Shown piece by piece: positions 6,263-13,730 of a DNA stretch of 31,674 bases. The stretch covers positions 1 through 31,674 of the forward strand of contig CALFIE010000052.1 in NCBI GenBank assembly GCA_937876095.1, written 5' to 3'. The notes under the pieces are model-generated. The model did no database searches. It saw only the letters and a list, made by a program, of their open reading frames with translations, and was not told the DNA's origin. The first letter of the stretch is position 1. Each line of letters opens with the position of its first letter. The stretch comes from an uncultured Flavobacteriales bacterium (lineage in GTDB: Bacteria > Bacteroidota > Bacteroidia > Flavobacteriales > Weeksellaceae). Position numbers and translations under genes: made by a program.

Positions 6263-7624
6263 ATGGCTTTCAAAGATATCCTGCAATCTCAGCGCAATTT
6301 TTTCGCTTCACAACAAACCAAAGACCTCACTTTCAGAAAAAAACAACTGAAAAAACTAAAATCTTTGGTGAAAAGTCACGAAAACCAAATGTATGAAGCC
6401 ATTAATAAAGATTTTGGGAAATCTGCTTTTGACACGTTTACTACAGAGATTTCTTTCATCTACAAAGACATTGATTTTTACTTAAAAAATCTAAATGAAT
6501 TTGCCCAGCCAAAAAGCGTGACCACCAATTTGGTGAATCAGCTTGGGAACAGCAAAATCTACGCAGAACCACTCGGAAATTGTCTAGTAATCGGTGCTTG
6601 GAATTATCCTTATCAAATTTCACTTACTCCTCTTATTGCAGCAATTGCAGCAGGAAATACCGTTATTTTGAAACCAAGTGAATTGCCAGAAAACTCCATG
6701 AAAATAATGGCAAAAATCATTAATGAAAATTTTGAAAGCAACTATTTGCACGTGGTAGAAGGTGGTGTTGCCGAAACTACTGAACTTCTTAATCTTCGAT
6801 TCGATAAAATTTTCTTCACAGGAAGTCCACGAGTTGGGAAAATCGTATACCAAGCTGCTGCTAAAAATTTGACACCTATTACACTGGAATTGGGCGGAAA
6901 ATCACCTGTTATCATTGCTGAAAATGCCAATTTAGAAGTTGCAGCTAAACGCATAATTTGGGGGAAATTTCTAAATGCTGGTCAATCTTGTGTTGCCCCA
7001 GATTATATTCTGGTGCAAGAAAAAGTACAAGAAAAATGGCTACAATTGGTAAAAAAATACCTCGAAAAATTCGATTATACTGCAGATTGCGACCATTACA
7101 CCAAAATCATCAATACCAGAAATTTTGACAGGTTGGTAAATATAATAGATGAATCAAAAATATTTTGGGGTGGGAAAACCGACCGAGAAAAACGGTACAT
7201 TCAACCTACCATTTTACAGAATGTAACTTGGGAAGATGCAGCAATGCAAGAAGAAATTTTCGGACCAATTTTACCTGTTTTGAGTTTCAAAAATTTGGAA
7301 GACGTTTTTGCAACCGTCGAAAACCACGAAAAACCGCTTTCAGCGTATTTGTTCACCAATAATTCTAAAGAAAAAAAACAATTTTTAACCAGATTGTCTT
7401 TTGGTGGCGGTTGTATAAACGATGTGGTGATGCATCTTTCTAATGATTATTTGCCTTTTGGTGGAGTCGGAAATTCAGGAATGGGAAATTACCATGGGAA
7501 AGCTGGTTTCGATTGTTTTTCTCACCAAAAATCTATTTTAGACCGAGCTACTTATCTAGAACCCGACCTAAAATATCCACCCTACTCTGAAAATAAACTG
7601 AAAATTTTGAAAAAATTGGCGTAG
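6263..7624 (+). CDS. NAD(P)-dependent aldehyde dehydrogenase, ALDH3-like
   Basis: The enzyme oxidises aldehydes to carboxylic acids through a cysteine thiohemiacetal. The catalytic cysteine is Cys243 in NAGQSCVAPDY and the general base is Glu209 in TLELGGKSP; FFTGSPRVGK is the cofactor-binding turn. At 453 residues, without the extra N-terminal segment of classical ALDHs, and with the CVAPDY form, it matches the ALDH3/fatty-aldehyde and coniferyl-aldehyde group. The substrate is unknown; medium- or long-chain aldehydes are a reasonable guess. The frame opens one codon earlier at a TTG (6260), but the ATG at 6263 is preferred. The gene stands alone, with its own promoter and no neighbour that suggests a pathway. 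Confidence 0.93.
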   Translation: MAFKDILQSQRNFFASQQTKDLTFRKKQLKKLKSLVKSHENQMYEAINKDFGKSAFDTFTTEISFIYKDIDFYLKNLNEFAQPKSVTTNLVNQLGNSKIYAEPLGNCLVIGAWNYPYQISLTPLIAAIAAGNTVILKPSELPENSMKIMAKIINENFESNYLHVVEGGVAETTELLNLRFDKIFFTGSPRVGKIVYQAAAKNLTPITLELGGKSPVIIAENANLEVAAKRIIWGKFLNAGQSCVAPDYILVQEKVQEKWLQLVKKYLEKFDYTADCDHYTKIINTRNFDRLVNIIDESKIFWGGKTDREKRYIQPTILQNVTWEDAAMQEEIFGPILPVLSFKNLEDVFATVENHEKPLSAYLFTNNSKEKKQFLTRLSFGGGCINDVVMHLSNDYLPFGGVGNSGMGNYHGKAGFDCFSHQKSILDRATYLEPDLKYPPYSENKLKILKKLA

Positions 7625-7696
7625 AAACGGTATACACTTCGGTAAGCTCAGTAGTACAAAAACTCAAAAAATTTCAATTATAAAAAATAAAAAAGC

Positions 7697-7727
7697 AAAA
7701 AAAACTTCGATGGAATCATCGAAGTTT
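7697..7727 (-). terminator. Terminator of the lipoprotein gene (minus strand)
   Basis: An 11-bp perfect stem (7702-7712 with 7717-7727) around GAAT is followed on the minus strand by eight T. No T run follows on the plus strand, so it serves the leftward gene that ends at 7758. Confidence 0.85.
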
Positions 7728-7757
7728 GTAATTTAAATAGTTGAAAATCAACAGAAA

Positions 7758-8225
7758 TCAACAACCACATTCACCATAAATAGTAGAAGTTATTTTCTCT
7801 CCGGATTTTTTTTCAACAATTATTTTTCCTACATACATCAGTGTTTCTCCCATTTCTGGTAATTTTTCACCTTTAATTTTGATGGTATAATCGTCGCTTT
7901 TTATCACTTTATCAAAATGATCAGGATCAAAATCTCCTTCCTCCATTGCAATTTTCAGTAATTTCCCACCCATTTTCACATAGGCATTGTTGCCATAATC
8001 ATCAATATAAATATATTTTTGATTCATAAAATCTTCTTTATTTTTTGCAAAATAACAAGAGCAACCTTGCACTTCATCAGGAAAATCGAAGGTTTCTAAC
8101 TGCGAAATACTTATTTTGGTAGTATCTACTTTACTGAAATTGGTCTTGGTAACTTCAGTTTTTTTCTCTGTTTTGTTACAAGAGAAAACCACCAAAGCAA
8201 ACATCAATAGAATTATTTTTTTCAT
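7758..8225 (-). CDS. Predicted lipoprotein of unknown function
   Basis: This is a 155-residue exported protein. The N-terminus MKKIILLMFALVVFSC is a lipoprotein signal peptide, with Cys16 as the likely lipidated residue. The mature part carries paired cysteines, GCSCYF in the middle and GECGC at the very C-terminus, which could form disulfides or bind a metal. I do not recognise a named family. The gene lies 37 nt downstream of the LURP-one-like gene on the same strand, so they may be co-transcribed. It has its own terminator. Location in the cell envelope is inferred from the lipobox; no function is assigned. Confidence 0.8.
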   Translation of the reverse strand: MKKIILLMFALVVFSCNKTEKKTEVTKTNFSKVDTTKISISQLETFDFPDEVQGCSCYFAKNKEDFMNQKYIYIDDYGNNAYVKMGGKLLKIAMEEGDFDPDHFDKVIKSDDYTIKIKGEKLPEMGETLMYVGKIIVEKKSGEKITSTIYGECGC

Positions 8226-8262
8226 TTTTTACTAAAAAAATTACTTTTTTGTTTAAATAATA

Positions 8263-8871
8263 TTAACCTCGAGCTCGCTCTAGCAAAACCATCATTAGTA
8301 GTGATAAAACAACCAAAGATTCATCTTGATCATCTATATCAATCAAACGATCCAACTGAAATCTTCTACCTATGAAAGAAGGCATTTTCTTTAATTTGAA
8401 ATACACTTTACCAGAAGCATCTTTCACTGAGTATGATGGATTAAGGAAATATCCTGTAAACATCCCAATAATTGGTAATTCACCTACAAAAGAATCGAAA
8501 ACTTTCACCCAAGCATTGTCTTCAGAAATATAAAATTTGGTAGAATTTCCTGCATCCAACACGTCGTAGTGAGATTTCCAAAGTGATCGCATCCCTTTTC
8601 TAGCAAGTTTACCAAAATTTTGATTATTTTGTACATCGGTCATAGAATAAGCCGCATTGAAATCAATCCATCTATCTGCTTTTATTCTGAAAAGTTCTGT
8701 ATTTCTAGACTCATCAGAAAAAACCACCACATCTTCTTTTAGTTTGAACATTTTTTGTCGCACATAAGCAACATAAGCTCCATTTCTGTCAGTAATATTG
8801 AAATCGCTAGAAAGCGTAGAAATTTTGAATTTGAAATCCAAAGGATAATTCAAGTGGTTTAGAGTCATCAT
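8263..8871 (-). CDS. LURP-one-related / tubby-C2-like domain protein
   Basis: The 202-residue protein looks like the LURP-one/scramblase superfamily, which has a 12-stranded barrel around a C-terminal hydrophobic helix. Evidence is the repeated beta-rich pattern (DFKFKISTLSSDFNITDRNG, VAYVRQKMFKLKEDVVVF, FRIKADRWIDFNAAYSMTD), a second similar half, and the hydrophobic LVVLSLLMMVLLER end that would fill the barrel. Family members may bind lipids or membranes, but bacterial ones are uncharacterised. The frame is open to 8916, but a TATCTTTG promoter box lies at 8886-8893. Translation must therefore start at the ATGATG at 8866-8871; the first ATG is taken. Fold-level assignment is moderately sure, function unknown. 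Confidence 0.75.
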   Translation of the reverse strand: MMTLNHLNYPLDFKFKISTLSSDFNITDRNGAYVAYVRQKMFKLKEDVVVFSDESRNTELFRIKADRWIDFNAAYSMTDVQNNQNFGKLARKGMRSLWKSHYDVLDAGNSTKFYISEDNAWVKVFDSFVGELPIIGMFTGYFLNPSYSVKDASGKVYFKLKKMPSFIGRRFQLDRLIDIDDQDESLVVLSLLMMVLLERARG

Positions 8872-8885
8872 TAATAGAATTTTTT

Positions 8886-8893
8886 CAAAGATA
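8886..8893 (-). promoter_or_regulatory. -7 promoter element (TAnnTTTG), minus strand
   Basis: Minus-strand TATCTTTG lies 14 nt upstream of the ATG at 8871. It falls inside the 15-codon upstream extension of the frame and so fixes the start of the LURP-one-like gene. Confidence 0.65.
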
Positions 8894-8924
8894 TCAAAAA
8901 AATCACTAAAAAACATTCATAAAC

Positions 8925-8955
8925 TTGTAATTTGAAACTAGAACTCCTACTTTTG
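8925..8955 (+). promoter_or_regulatory. recR promoter, leaderless or nearly so
   Basis: TTG at 8925-8927 and TACTTTTG at 8948-8955 with a 20-nt spacer match the Bacteroidota promoter. The ATG of recR begins only 4 nt after the -7 box, so the transcript probably starts at or within a few bases of the start codon. Confidence 0.75.
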
Positions 8956-8959
8956 TGTA

Positions 8960-9571
8960 ATGGACTATCCAAGTAAAATTTTAGCAAAAGCAGTAGAAGA
9001 AATTTCAGGATTACCCGGAATTGGCAGAAAATCTGCACTTAGACTTGCGCTTCATTTACTGAAACAGCCAAATCAACAAGCAATTTCTTTGGGAAATTCG
9101 CTCATCAAACTAGTAGAAGAGATAAAATACTGCAAAAATTGTCACAATTTTTCGGACCACGATTTGTGCGATATTTGTGCCAATCCGAAACGTAGCGACG
9201 AAGTTTTGTGCGTGGTAGAAGATGTGCGAGATGTGATGGCAATAGAAAATACATCGGCTTTTTTTGGCAAATTTTTGGTTTTGGGCGGTAAAATTTCTCC
9301 TATGGAAGGAATTGGTCCTAACCAACTGAACATCTCTTCTATTGAGCAAAAACTACAAAATGGCAACGTAAAAGAACTTATTTTCGCACTTAGCGCAACT
9401 ATGGAAGGTGATACCACTGCTTTTTATATCTATAAAAAATTCAAACATTTTGATGTCCAATTTTCCAGTATTGCACGTGGAATTTCAGTGGGAGATGAAC
9501 TAGAATATGCTGATGAAATTTCTCTTGGCAGATCCATCATTCACCGATTACCTTATAATGAAAAGGATTAA
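8960..9571 (+). CDS. recR: Recombination mediator protein RecR
   Basis: RecR works with RecO and RecF to load RecA on gapped DNA coated with SSB. The N-terminal helix-hairpin-helix (SGLPGIGRKSALRLALHLL) is followed by a four-cysteine zinc finger with Cys58, Cys61, Cys70 and Cys73 (YCKNCHNFSDHDLCDIC). The Toprim domain starts near LCVVEDVRDVMAIE, and the Walker-like C-terminal region includes SSIARGISVGDELEYAD. The 203-residue length is normal. Twenty-seven nt downstream, a glycosyltransferase gene follows on the same strand, probably co-transcribed. Confidence 0.97.
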   Translation: MDYPSKILAKAVEEISGLPGIGRKSALRLALHLLKQPNQQAISLGNSLIKLVEEIKYCKNCHNFSDHDLCDICANPKRSDEVLCVVEDVRDVMAIENTSAFFGKFLVLGGKISPMEGIGPNQLNISSIEQKLQNGNVKELIFALSATMEGDTTAFYIYKKFKHFDVQFSSIARGISVGDELEYADEISLGRSIIHRLPYNEKD

Positions 9572-9598
9572 TATTTTTTAGAAAAAAAGCAAAACCAA

Positions 9599-10447
9599 GT
9601 GAAGTTAAGCATCATCATAGTACATTACAATGTAGCAAAATTGCTCAGAAATTGTTTGATTTCCATTCAAAAATTGGTGCAAAATGTTCCGTACGAAATT
9701 TTGGTGATAGACAATGCTTCTACCGACAAATCTTGGGAAAATCTACAAGCAGAATTTCCCGAAGTCACATTCATCACCTCTGCAGAAAATGTAGGATTTG
9801 CCAAAGCCAATAATCGGGCTGCAAAAATGGCAAAAGGTGACTACCTTTTGCTCCTAAATCCTGATACCGAAATAGAAAAAAATGATTTTTCAGAAATTTT
9901 GAAATTTGCAGATGCTATAGAAAATTTGGGATGTTTAGGTGTAAGAATGCACGATAAAAAGGGAAATTTCTTACCAGAAAGCAAACGCTCGGTTCCAGAT
10001 ATGTTCAATTCTTTTGAAAAACTATTTACCAAAAAAAATAACCAGTCCAAATCCTATTACAGAAATGATGTTGGTGAATACGACATTGCCGAAGTTGATG
10101 TAATTACTGGTGCATTTCTTTTAATTAAAAAAGACCGCTATTTGCAAATTGGCGGATTAGATGAAGCTTATTTTATGTACGGTGAAGATATTGATTTGTG
10201 CTACACACTTTTACAAAATAACTACCAAAATTTCTACTACGGGAAATCGTCTATCTTGCACCACAAAGGTGAAAGCACTATGAAAAACGAAGTCTACCTA
10301 CAACGTTTCTATGGTGCGATGCAAATTTTTGTAAATAAATACTACAAAAAAGACCATTTTTTGCAATATCTATTGTTAACCATCGGTCTGAAACTGCGCT
10401 ATTTTTTGGCAAAACTACAACTACAAAAAAACGGTTCAAAAAATTGA
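9599..10447 (+). CDS. Family 2 glycosyltransferase (rhamnosyltransferase-like)
   Basis: This inverting GT2/GT-A glycosyltransferase is probably for cell-surface polysaccharide or glycolipid. The start MKLSIIIVHYN is the usual GT2 beginning. The nucleotide-sugar site shows VIDNASTD (about 37-43) and the DXD-like NPDTE (87-91). The acceptor region has GAFLLIKKD...GGLDEAYFMYGEDIDLCYT, a pattern shared with WbbL/RfbF-type rhamnosyltransferases. At 282 residues it is a typical size, and a basic amphipathic C-terminus may touch the membrane. The start codon is GTG. It probably rides on the recR transcript, and its last codons overlap the secG terminator hairpin. The donor and acceptor are unknown. 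Confidence 0.9.
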   Translation: MKLSIIIVHYNVAKLLRNCLISIQKLVQNVPYEILVIDNASTDKSWENLQAEFPEVTFITSAENVGFAKANNRAAKMAKGDYLLLLNPDTEIEKNDFSEILKFADAIENLGCLGVRMHDKKGNFLPESKRSVPDMFNSFEKLFTKKNNQSKSYYRNDVGEYDIAEVDVITGAFLLIKKDRYLQIGGLDEAYFMYGEDIDLCYTLLQNNYQNFYYGKSSILHHKGESTMKNEVYLQRFYGAMQIFVNKYYKKDHFLQYLLLTIGLKLRYFLAKLQLQKNGSKN

Positions 10448-10454
10448 ACCGTTT
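10425..10454 (-). terminator. secG terminator inside the end of the glycosyltransferase gene
   Basis: An 11-bp perfect stem AAACGGTTCAA / TTGAACCGTTT with an AAAA loop is followed on the minus strand by seven T (plus-strand A run 10425-10431). The left arm encodes the last residues of the glycosyltransferase, and its TGA stop (10445-10447) lies in the right arm. Confidence 0.85.
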
Positions 10455-10483
10455 CCATTTTATATTATAATTTTTTTTTAATA

Positions 10484-10843
10484 TTATTTTCCTGCAGGTA
10501 ATTTCGCTGGAGCAGTTTGATTTGCTGGTGAAGTAGTAACAGGAGCAGTGGTTGTTTTTTTAGCAGGAGTCTCTTTTTTAGTAGCAGGAGATGGAGTTAC
10601 CGTAGTTGGTTTCCCAGTAATTACTACAGAAATTAGGATCATTACCACAATTGCTGCACCAAGATACCAAGTTGCTTTTTCCATAAAATCGTTGGTTCTT
10701 TGCACACCAAATTGCGCAGAAGAAGCACCACCGAAAGTTCCAGAAAGACCGCCTCCTTTTGGATTTTGCGCCAATATAATTATCACTAGTAGAACACATG
10801 CAATCATGATCAAAATCATGAAAAGGGTAAAAGTAGTACTCAT
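10484..10843 (-). CDS. secG: Preprotein translocase subunit SecG
   Basis: SecG is the small SecYEG subunit that aids protein export across the inner membrane. Two hydrophobic segments at about 5-25 and 58-76 flank the conserved loop AQNPKGGGLSGTFGG, which is diagnostic of SecG. The 119-residue protein has a C-terminal tail of about 40 residues rich in Thr, Pro, Lys and Ala, as often seen in the Bacteroidota. The frame is open to 10915, but a TATATTTG promoter box at 10867-10874 places the start at the ATG at 10843. Monocistronic, with a terminator overlapping the convergent glycosyltransferase gene. Confidence 0.95.
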   Translation of the reverse strand: MSTTFTLFMILIMIACVLLVIIILAQNPKGGGLSGTFGGASSAQFGVQRTNDFMEKATWYLGAAIVVMILISVVITGKPTTVTPSPATKKETPAKKTTTAPVTTSPANQTAPAKLPAGK

Positions 10844-10866
10844 TTTTTGTTTACTTATTCGAGGTG

Positions 10867-10874
10867 CAAATATA
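10867..10874 (-). promoter_or_regulatory. -7 promoter element of secG
   Basis: Minus-strand TATATTTG is a perfect TAnnTTTG match, 23 nt upstream of the secG ATG. It rules out the longer reading frame that opens at 10915. Confidence 0.7.
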
Positions 10875-11143
10875 GGGATTTTTAACGAATTAAAAAAAAT
10901 AATTTTTAGAAGCACCCATTTTGTAATTCTTATAACTTTTCTACACGCTGTACACTACAATCTGTAATTGCTACTATGTAAGAGTTACGCTTATAGCAAT
11001 CCCAAAATAGTAGCAGATTACTTCGTATCACAAGTACAGCACGCAATTACAGGATTTCCGTTTCCATCGTGGCTATTATAGTAGATTGGTGCTATTTTCA
11101 CTATTTTTAAAACCTATTTCTTTTTTAAAATTTTGAAAACAAA
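10875..11143. other. Intergenic region with inverted-repeat patchwork
   Basis: Together with the repeat tract that follows, this makes a gene-free gap of about 430 nt between secG and the helicase. Several short inverted matches occur: GCTGTAC (10947-10953) with GTACAGC (11034-11040), CTGTAATTGC (10962-10971) with GCAATTACAG (11043-11052), and GCTACTAT (10970-10977) with ATAGTAGC (11007-11014). On the minus strand 11018-11101 is a 27-codon frame starting at GTG, ending in ...NGNPVIACCTCDTK. It could be a gene remnant or chance. I assign no gene. Confidence 0.5.
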
Positions 11144-11233
11144 CTCCCAACTCCCATCTTCACACTTCCAACTTCCATCTTCCACTTCCAACTTCCAACT
11201 TCCAACTCCCAACTTCGCTCTTCCAACTCCCAA
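11144..11233. repeat. Heptad repeat tract upstream of the helicase gene
   Basis: Thirteen consecutive units of consensus CTTCCAA or CTCCCAA. All are 7 nt except one 6-nt unit at 11179-11184. The tract ends 40 nt before the helicase ATG and would lie in or just upstream of its leader. It shares its unit with the short tract at 16168-16195. Confidence 0.9.
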
Positions 11234-11273
11234 CAAATTTTCATAAATTCGCATCACCAAATTTTTCTCTAGA

Positions 11274-13604
11274 ATGGATTATCTGAAAGGACTCAATGAA
11301 GCACAATACGAAGCAGTAACTACGTTACAAGGACCACTCATGGTACTTGCAGGTGCAGGTTCTGGCAAAACTCGGGTTCTCACGATGCGTATTGCACATT
11401 TGATTACCAATTTGGTAGATCCGTTCCATATTTTGGCGCTTACTTTCACCAACAAAGCAGCACGAGAAATGAAGGATCGTATTGCAAAAGTCGTAGGTGA
11501 ATCCGAAGCAAAAAGTCTTTGGATGGGAACTTTCCACTCCGTTTTTGCAAGAATTTTGAGAAGTGAGGCTCATTATTTAGGTTTTCCTTCTAATTTTACG
11601 ATTTACGACGCACAAGATTCATTAAACGTGATGAAAAAAGTGCTGAAAGAACTCAACATAGATGCAGAATTGTACAAACCCAAAAAAGTACAGTCCAGAA
11701 TTTCAGCATACAAAAATAATCTCATCACCGTAAATGCGTATTTCAACAATCCTGAATTGATGGAAGCAGATGAACGTGCCAATATGAAATTGATAGGTGA
11801 AATCTACCGAAAATATGTAGAAGTTTGCTACCGAAATGGCGCAATGGATTTTGACGATTTACTTTTGAGAACCAACGAATTACTGACCAGATTTCCTGAA
11901 GTTTTGGCAAAATACCAAGACCGTTTTCGCTATATTTTGGTAGATGAGTACCAAGATACCAATCATTCGCAATACCTGATTGTGAAAGCTTTGGCTTCTA
12001 AATTCGAGAATATTTGCGTAGTTGGAGACGATGCGCAAAGTATCTACTCTTTCCGTGGTGCCAATATTTACAATATTCTGAATTTCAAAAAAGATTATCC
12101 CGATGCAATTACGGTTTCTTTAGAACAAAATTATCGTTCTACCCAAAATATTGTGAACGCAGCCAATGTTGTGATTGGTAAAAATGTACAGCAATTCAAA
12201 AAAAATGTCTTCAGCGACAATGAAATTGGCGAAAAAATAAAAGTGTATCGCTCACTTTCAGATGCAGACGAAGCCAATTTTGTGGCAAGTACGATTTGGG
12301 AACAGCACAACTCTCAACAGAAAAATTTCAGCGATTTTGCGATTTTATACCGAACCAATTCGCAAACTAGAGCTTTTGAAGACGCACTTCGCCGGAAAAA
12401 TATTCCGTACCGAGTTTATGGCGGATTGAGTTTTTACCAACGTAAAGAGGTGAAAGATTTGTTAGCATATCTTCGATTGTTGGTGAATGAAAATGACAGC
12501 GAAGCTTTGACTCGCATCATCAATTATCCTGCAAGAGGAATTGGCGAAACCACCCAAAATAAATTGATTGTTTTTGCAGATTCCAGAAATATTTCGATTT
12601 CAGAGGTACTGAATAACCTCAGAAATTACGCACCAGAATTGGGACTGAACAACGGTGTTCTCACCAAACTTGCCGATTTTTGGGATATGATGAAGGCATT
12701 TCAAGTAATGCAAAAAACAGAATCTGCCTATAATTTGGCGATGGAAGTTGCCAAAAGAAGCGGTCTGATGAAATTTTTGAAAGACGACCAAACTCCAGAA
12801 GGTGTTTCGCGCATAGAAAACATACAAGAACTCATGAATTCTATGCAGGGATTCATAGAAGAGCAACAGCAAATAGAAGATGGCGATTCCAGTCTTTCAA
12901 ATTTTTTAGAAAACATCGCACTTTCTGCAGATACACAAGACAAAAACCAAGACGACACCAACAAAGTGTCACTTATGACCATACATTTATCCAAAGGATT
13001 AGAGTTTCCGGTGGTGTTTTTGGTGGGTTTAGAAGAAAATCTCTTCCCGAGTTTTATGAGCAGTTCTACGCGAGAAGAGTTAGAAGAAGAGCGCCGTTTG
13101 TTTTATGTAGCCATTACAAGAGCCGAAAAAGAGATCTTTTTTTCGTACGCAACTTCTAGATTTCAATGGGGAAAAATTACTGATGCAGAACCTTCCAGAT
13201 TTTTGAGCGAAGTAGATGCCAAATATTTAGAACTCATAAATCCGGCCATAGAAAGAACCTTCAACAGAAGTGGATTGAGTGCTGATATTTTTGGTGATGA
13301 ACCAAGCACTTTTGTAAAAAAACCTGCCAAAAAAGCATTTCCAAATAACGAAAATAGCGATGCTTCAGCGAAAATTTTACCTAAAAATTTGAAACCAGTT
13401 TCATCAGCAAAAATCATCAATCCGAGTGGAAATTCTTCTCAGGATATCGAAGTTGGCGATAGAGTAAGACACGATCGTTTCGGAGTTGGTGAAGTGGTTT
13501 TTCTGGATGGTTCGGATCCTGCAAACATCAAAGCAAAAGTCATTTTCCAACACGAAGGCGAAAAAAACCTCATCTTGAAATTCGCAAAACTTACCAAATT
13601 GTAG
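11274..13604 (+). CDS. pcrA: UvrD/PcrA-type ATP-dependent DNA helicase
   Basis: This superfamily 1A 3'-5' helicase acts in repair and in removing RecA or stalled complexes. Helicase motifs appear in order: Q motif and Walker A GAGSGKT (27-33), TFTNKAAREMK (Ia), VDEYQDTN (II), VVGDDAQSIYSFRGA (III), QNYRST (IV), MTIHLSKGLEFPVVFLVG (V), and RRLFYVAITRA (VI). The C-terminus carries a Tudor-like segment VGDRVRHDRFGVGEVVFLDG, characteristic of PcrA and UvrD and used to bind RNA polymerase. At 776 residues it is full length. It is monocistronic, preceded by a heptad repeat tract. No clear -7 box was found. PcrA versus UvrD naming is a matter of convention. Confidence 0.95.
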   Translation: MDYLKGLNEAQYEAVTTLQGPLMVLAGAGSGKTRVLTMRIAHLITNLVDPFHILALTFTNKAAREMKDRIAKVVGESEAKSLWMGTFHSVFARILRSEAHYLGFPSNFTIYDAQDSLNVMKKVLKELNIDAELYKPKKVQSRISAYKNNLITVNAYFNNPELMEADERANMKLIGEIYRKYVEVCYRNGAMDFDDLLLRTNELLTRFPEVLAKYQDRFRYILVDEYQDTNHSQYLIVKALASKFENICVVGDDAQSIYSFRGANIYNILNFKKDYPDAITVSLEQNYRSTQNIVNAANVVIGKNVQQFKKNVFSDNEIGEKIKVYRSLSDADEANFVASTIWEQHNSQQKNFSDFAILYRTNSQTRAFEDALRRKNIPYRVYGGLSFYQRKEVKDLLAYLRLLVNENDSEALTRIINYPARGIGETTQNKLIVFADSRNISISEVLNNLRNYAPELGLNNGVLTKLADFWDMMKAFQVMQKTESAYNLAMEVAKRSGLMKFLKDDQTPEGVSRIENIQELMNSMQGFIEEQQQIEDGDSSLSNFLENIALSADTQDKNQDDTNKVSLMTIHLSKGLEFPVVFLVGLEENLFPSFMSSSTREELEEERRLFYVAITRAEKEIFFSYATSRFQWGKITDAEPSRFLSEVDAKYLELINPAIERTFNRSGLSADIFGDEPSTFVKKPAKKAFPNNENSDASAKILPKNLKPVSSAKIINPSGNSSQDIEVGDRVRHDRFGVGEVVFLDGSDPANIKAKVIFQHEGEKNLILKFAKLTKL

Positions 13605-13706
13605 GACTTTTTTTTTCATTAATGATGAAGAAAAATTACCACAAAAGTATCAACACCGATTTTTATTGAAAATAAAATACTTTCTACAAATTATTGAGAG
13701 AAATTG

Positions 13707-13714
13707 TACCTTTG
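13707..13714 (+). promoter_or_regulatory. -7 promoter element of pepD
   Basis: TACCTTTG matches TAnnTTTG and lies 16 nt before the ATG at 13731. The frame is open nine codons further upstream, to 13704, but that start would precede the promoter box. Confidence 0.7.
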
Positions 13715-13730
13715 TGTAAATCTAAAAAAT

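Noticed and set aside
10548..10967. 139-codon plus-strand frame opposite secG
   Set aside because: Antisense to a clear secG gene with its own promoter and terminator; the frame is a by-product of the secG sequence.
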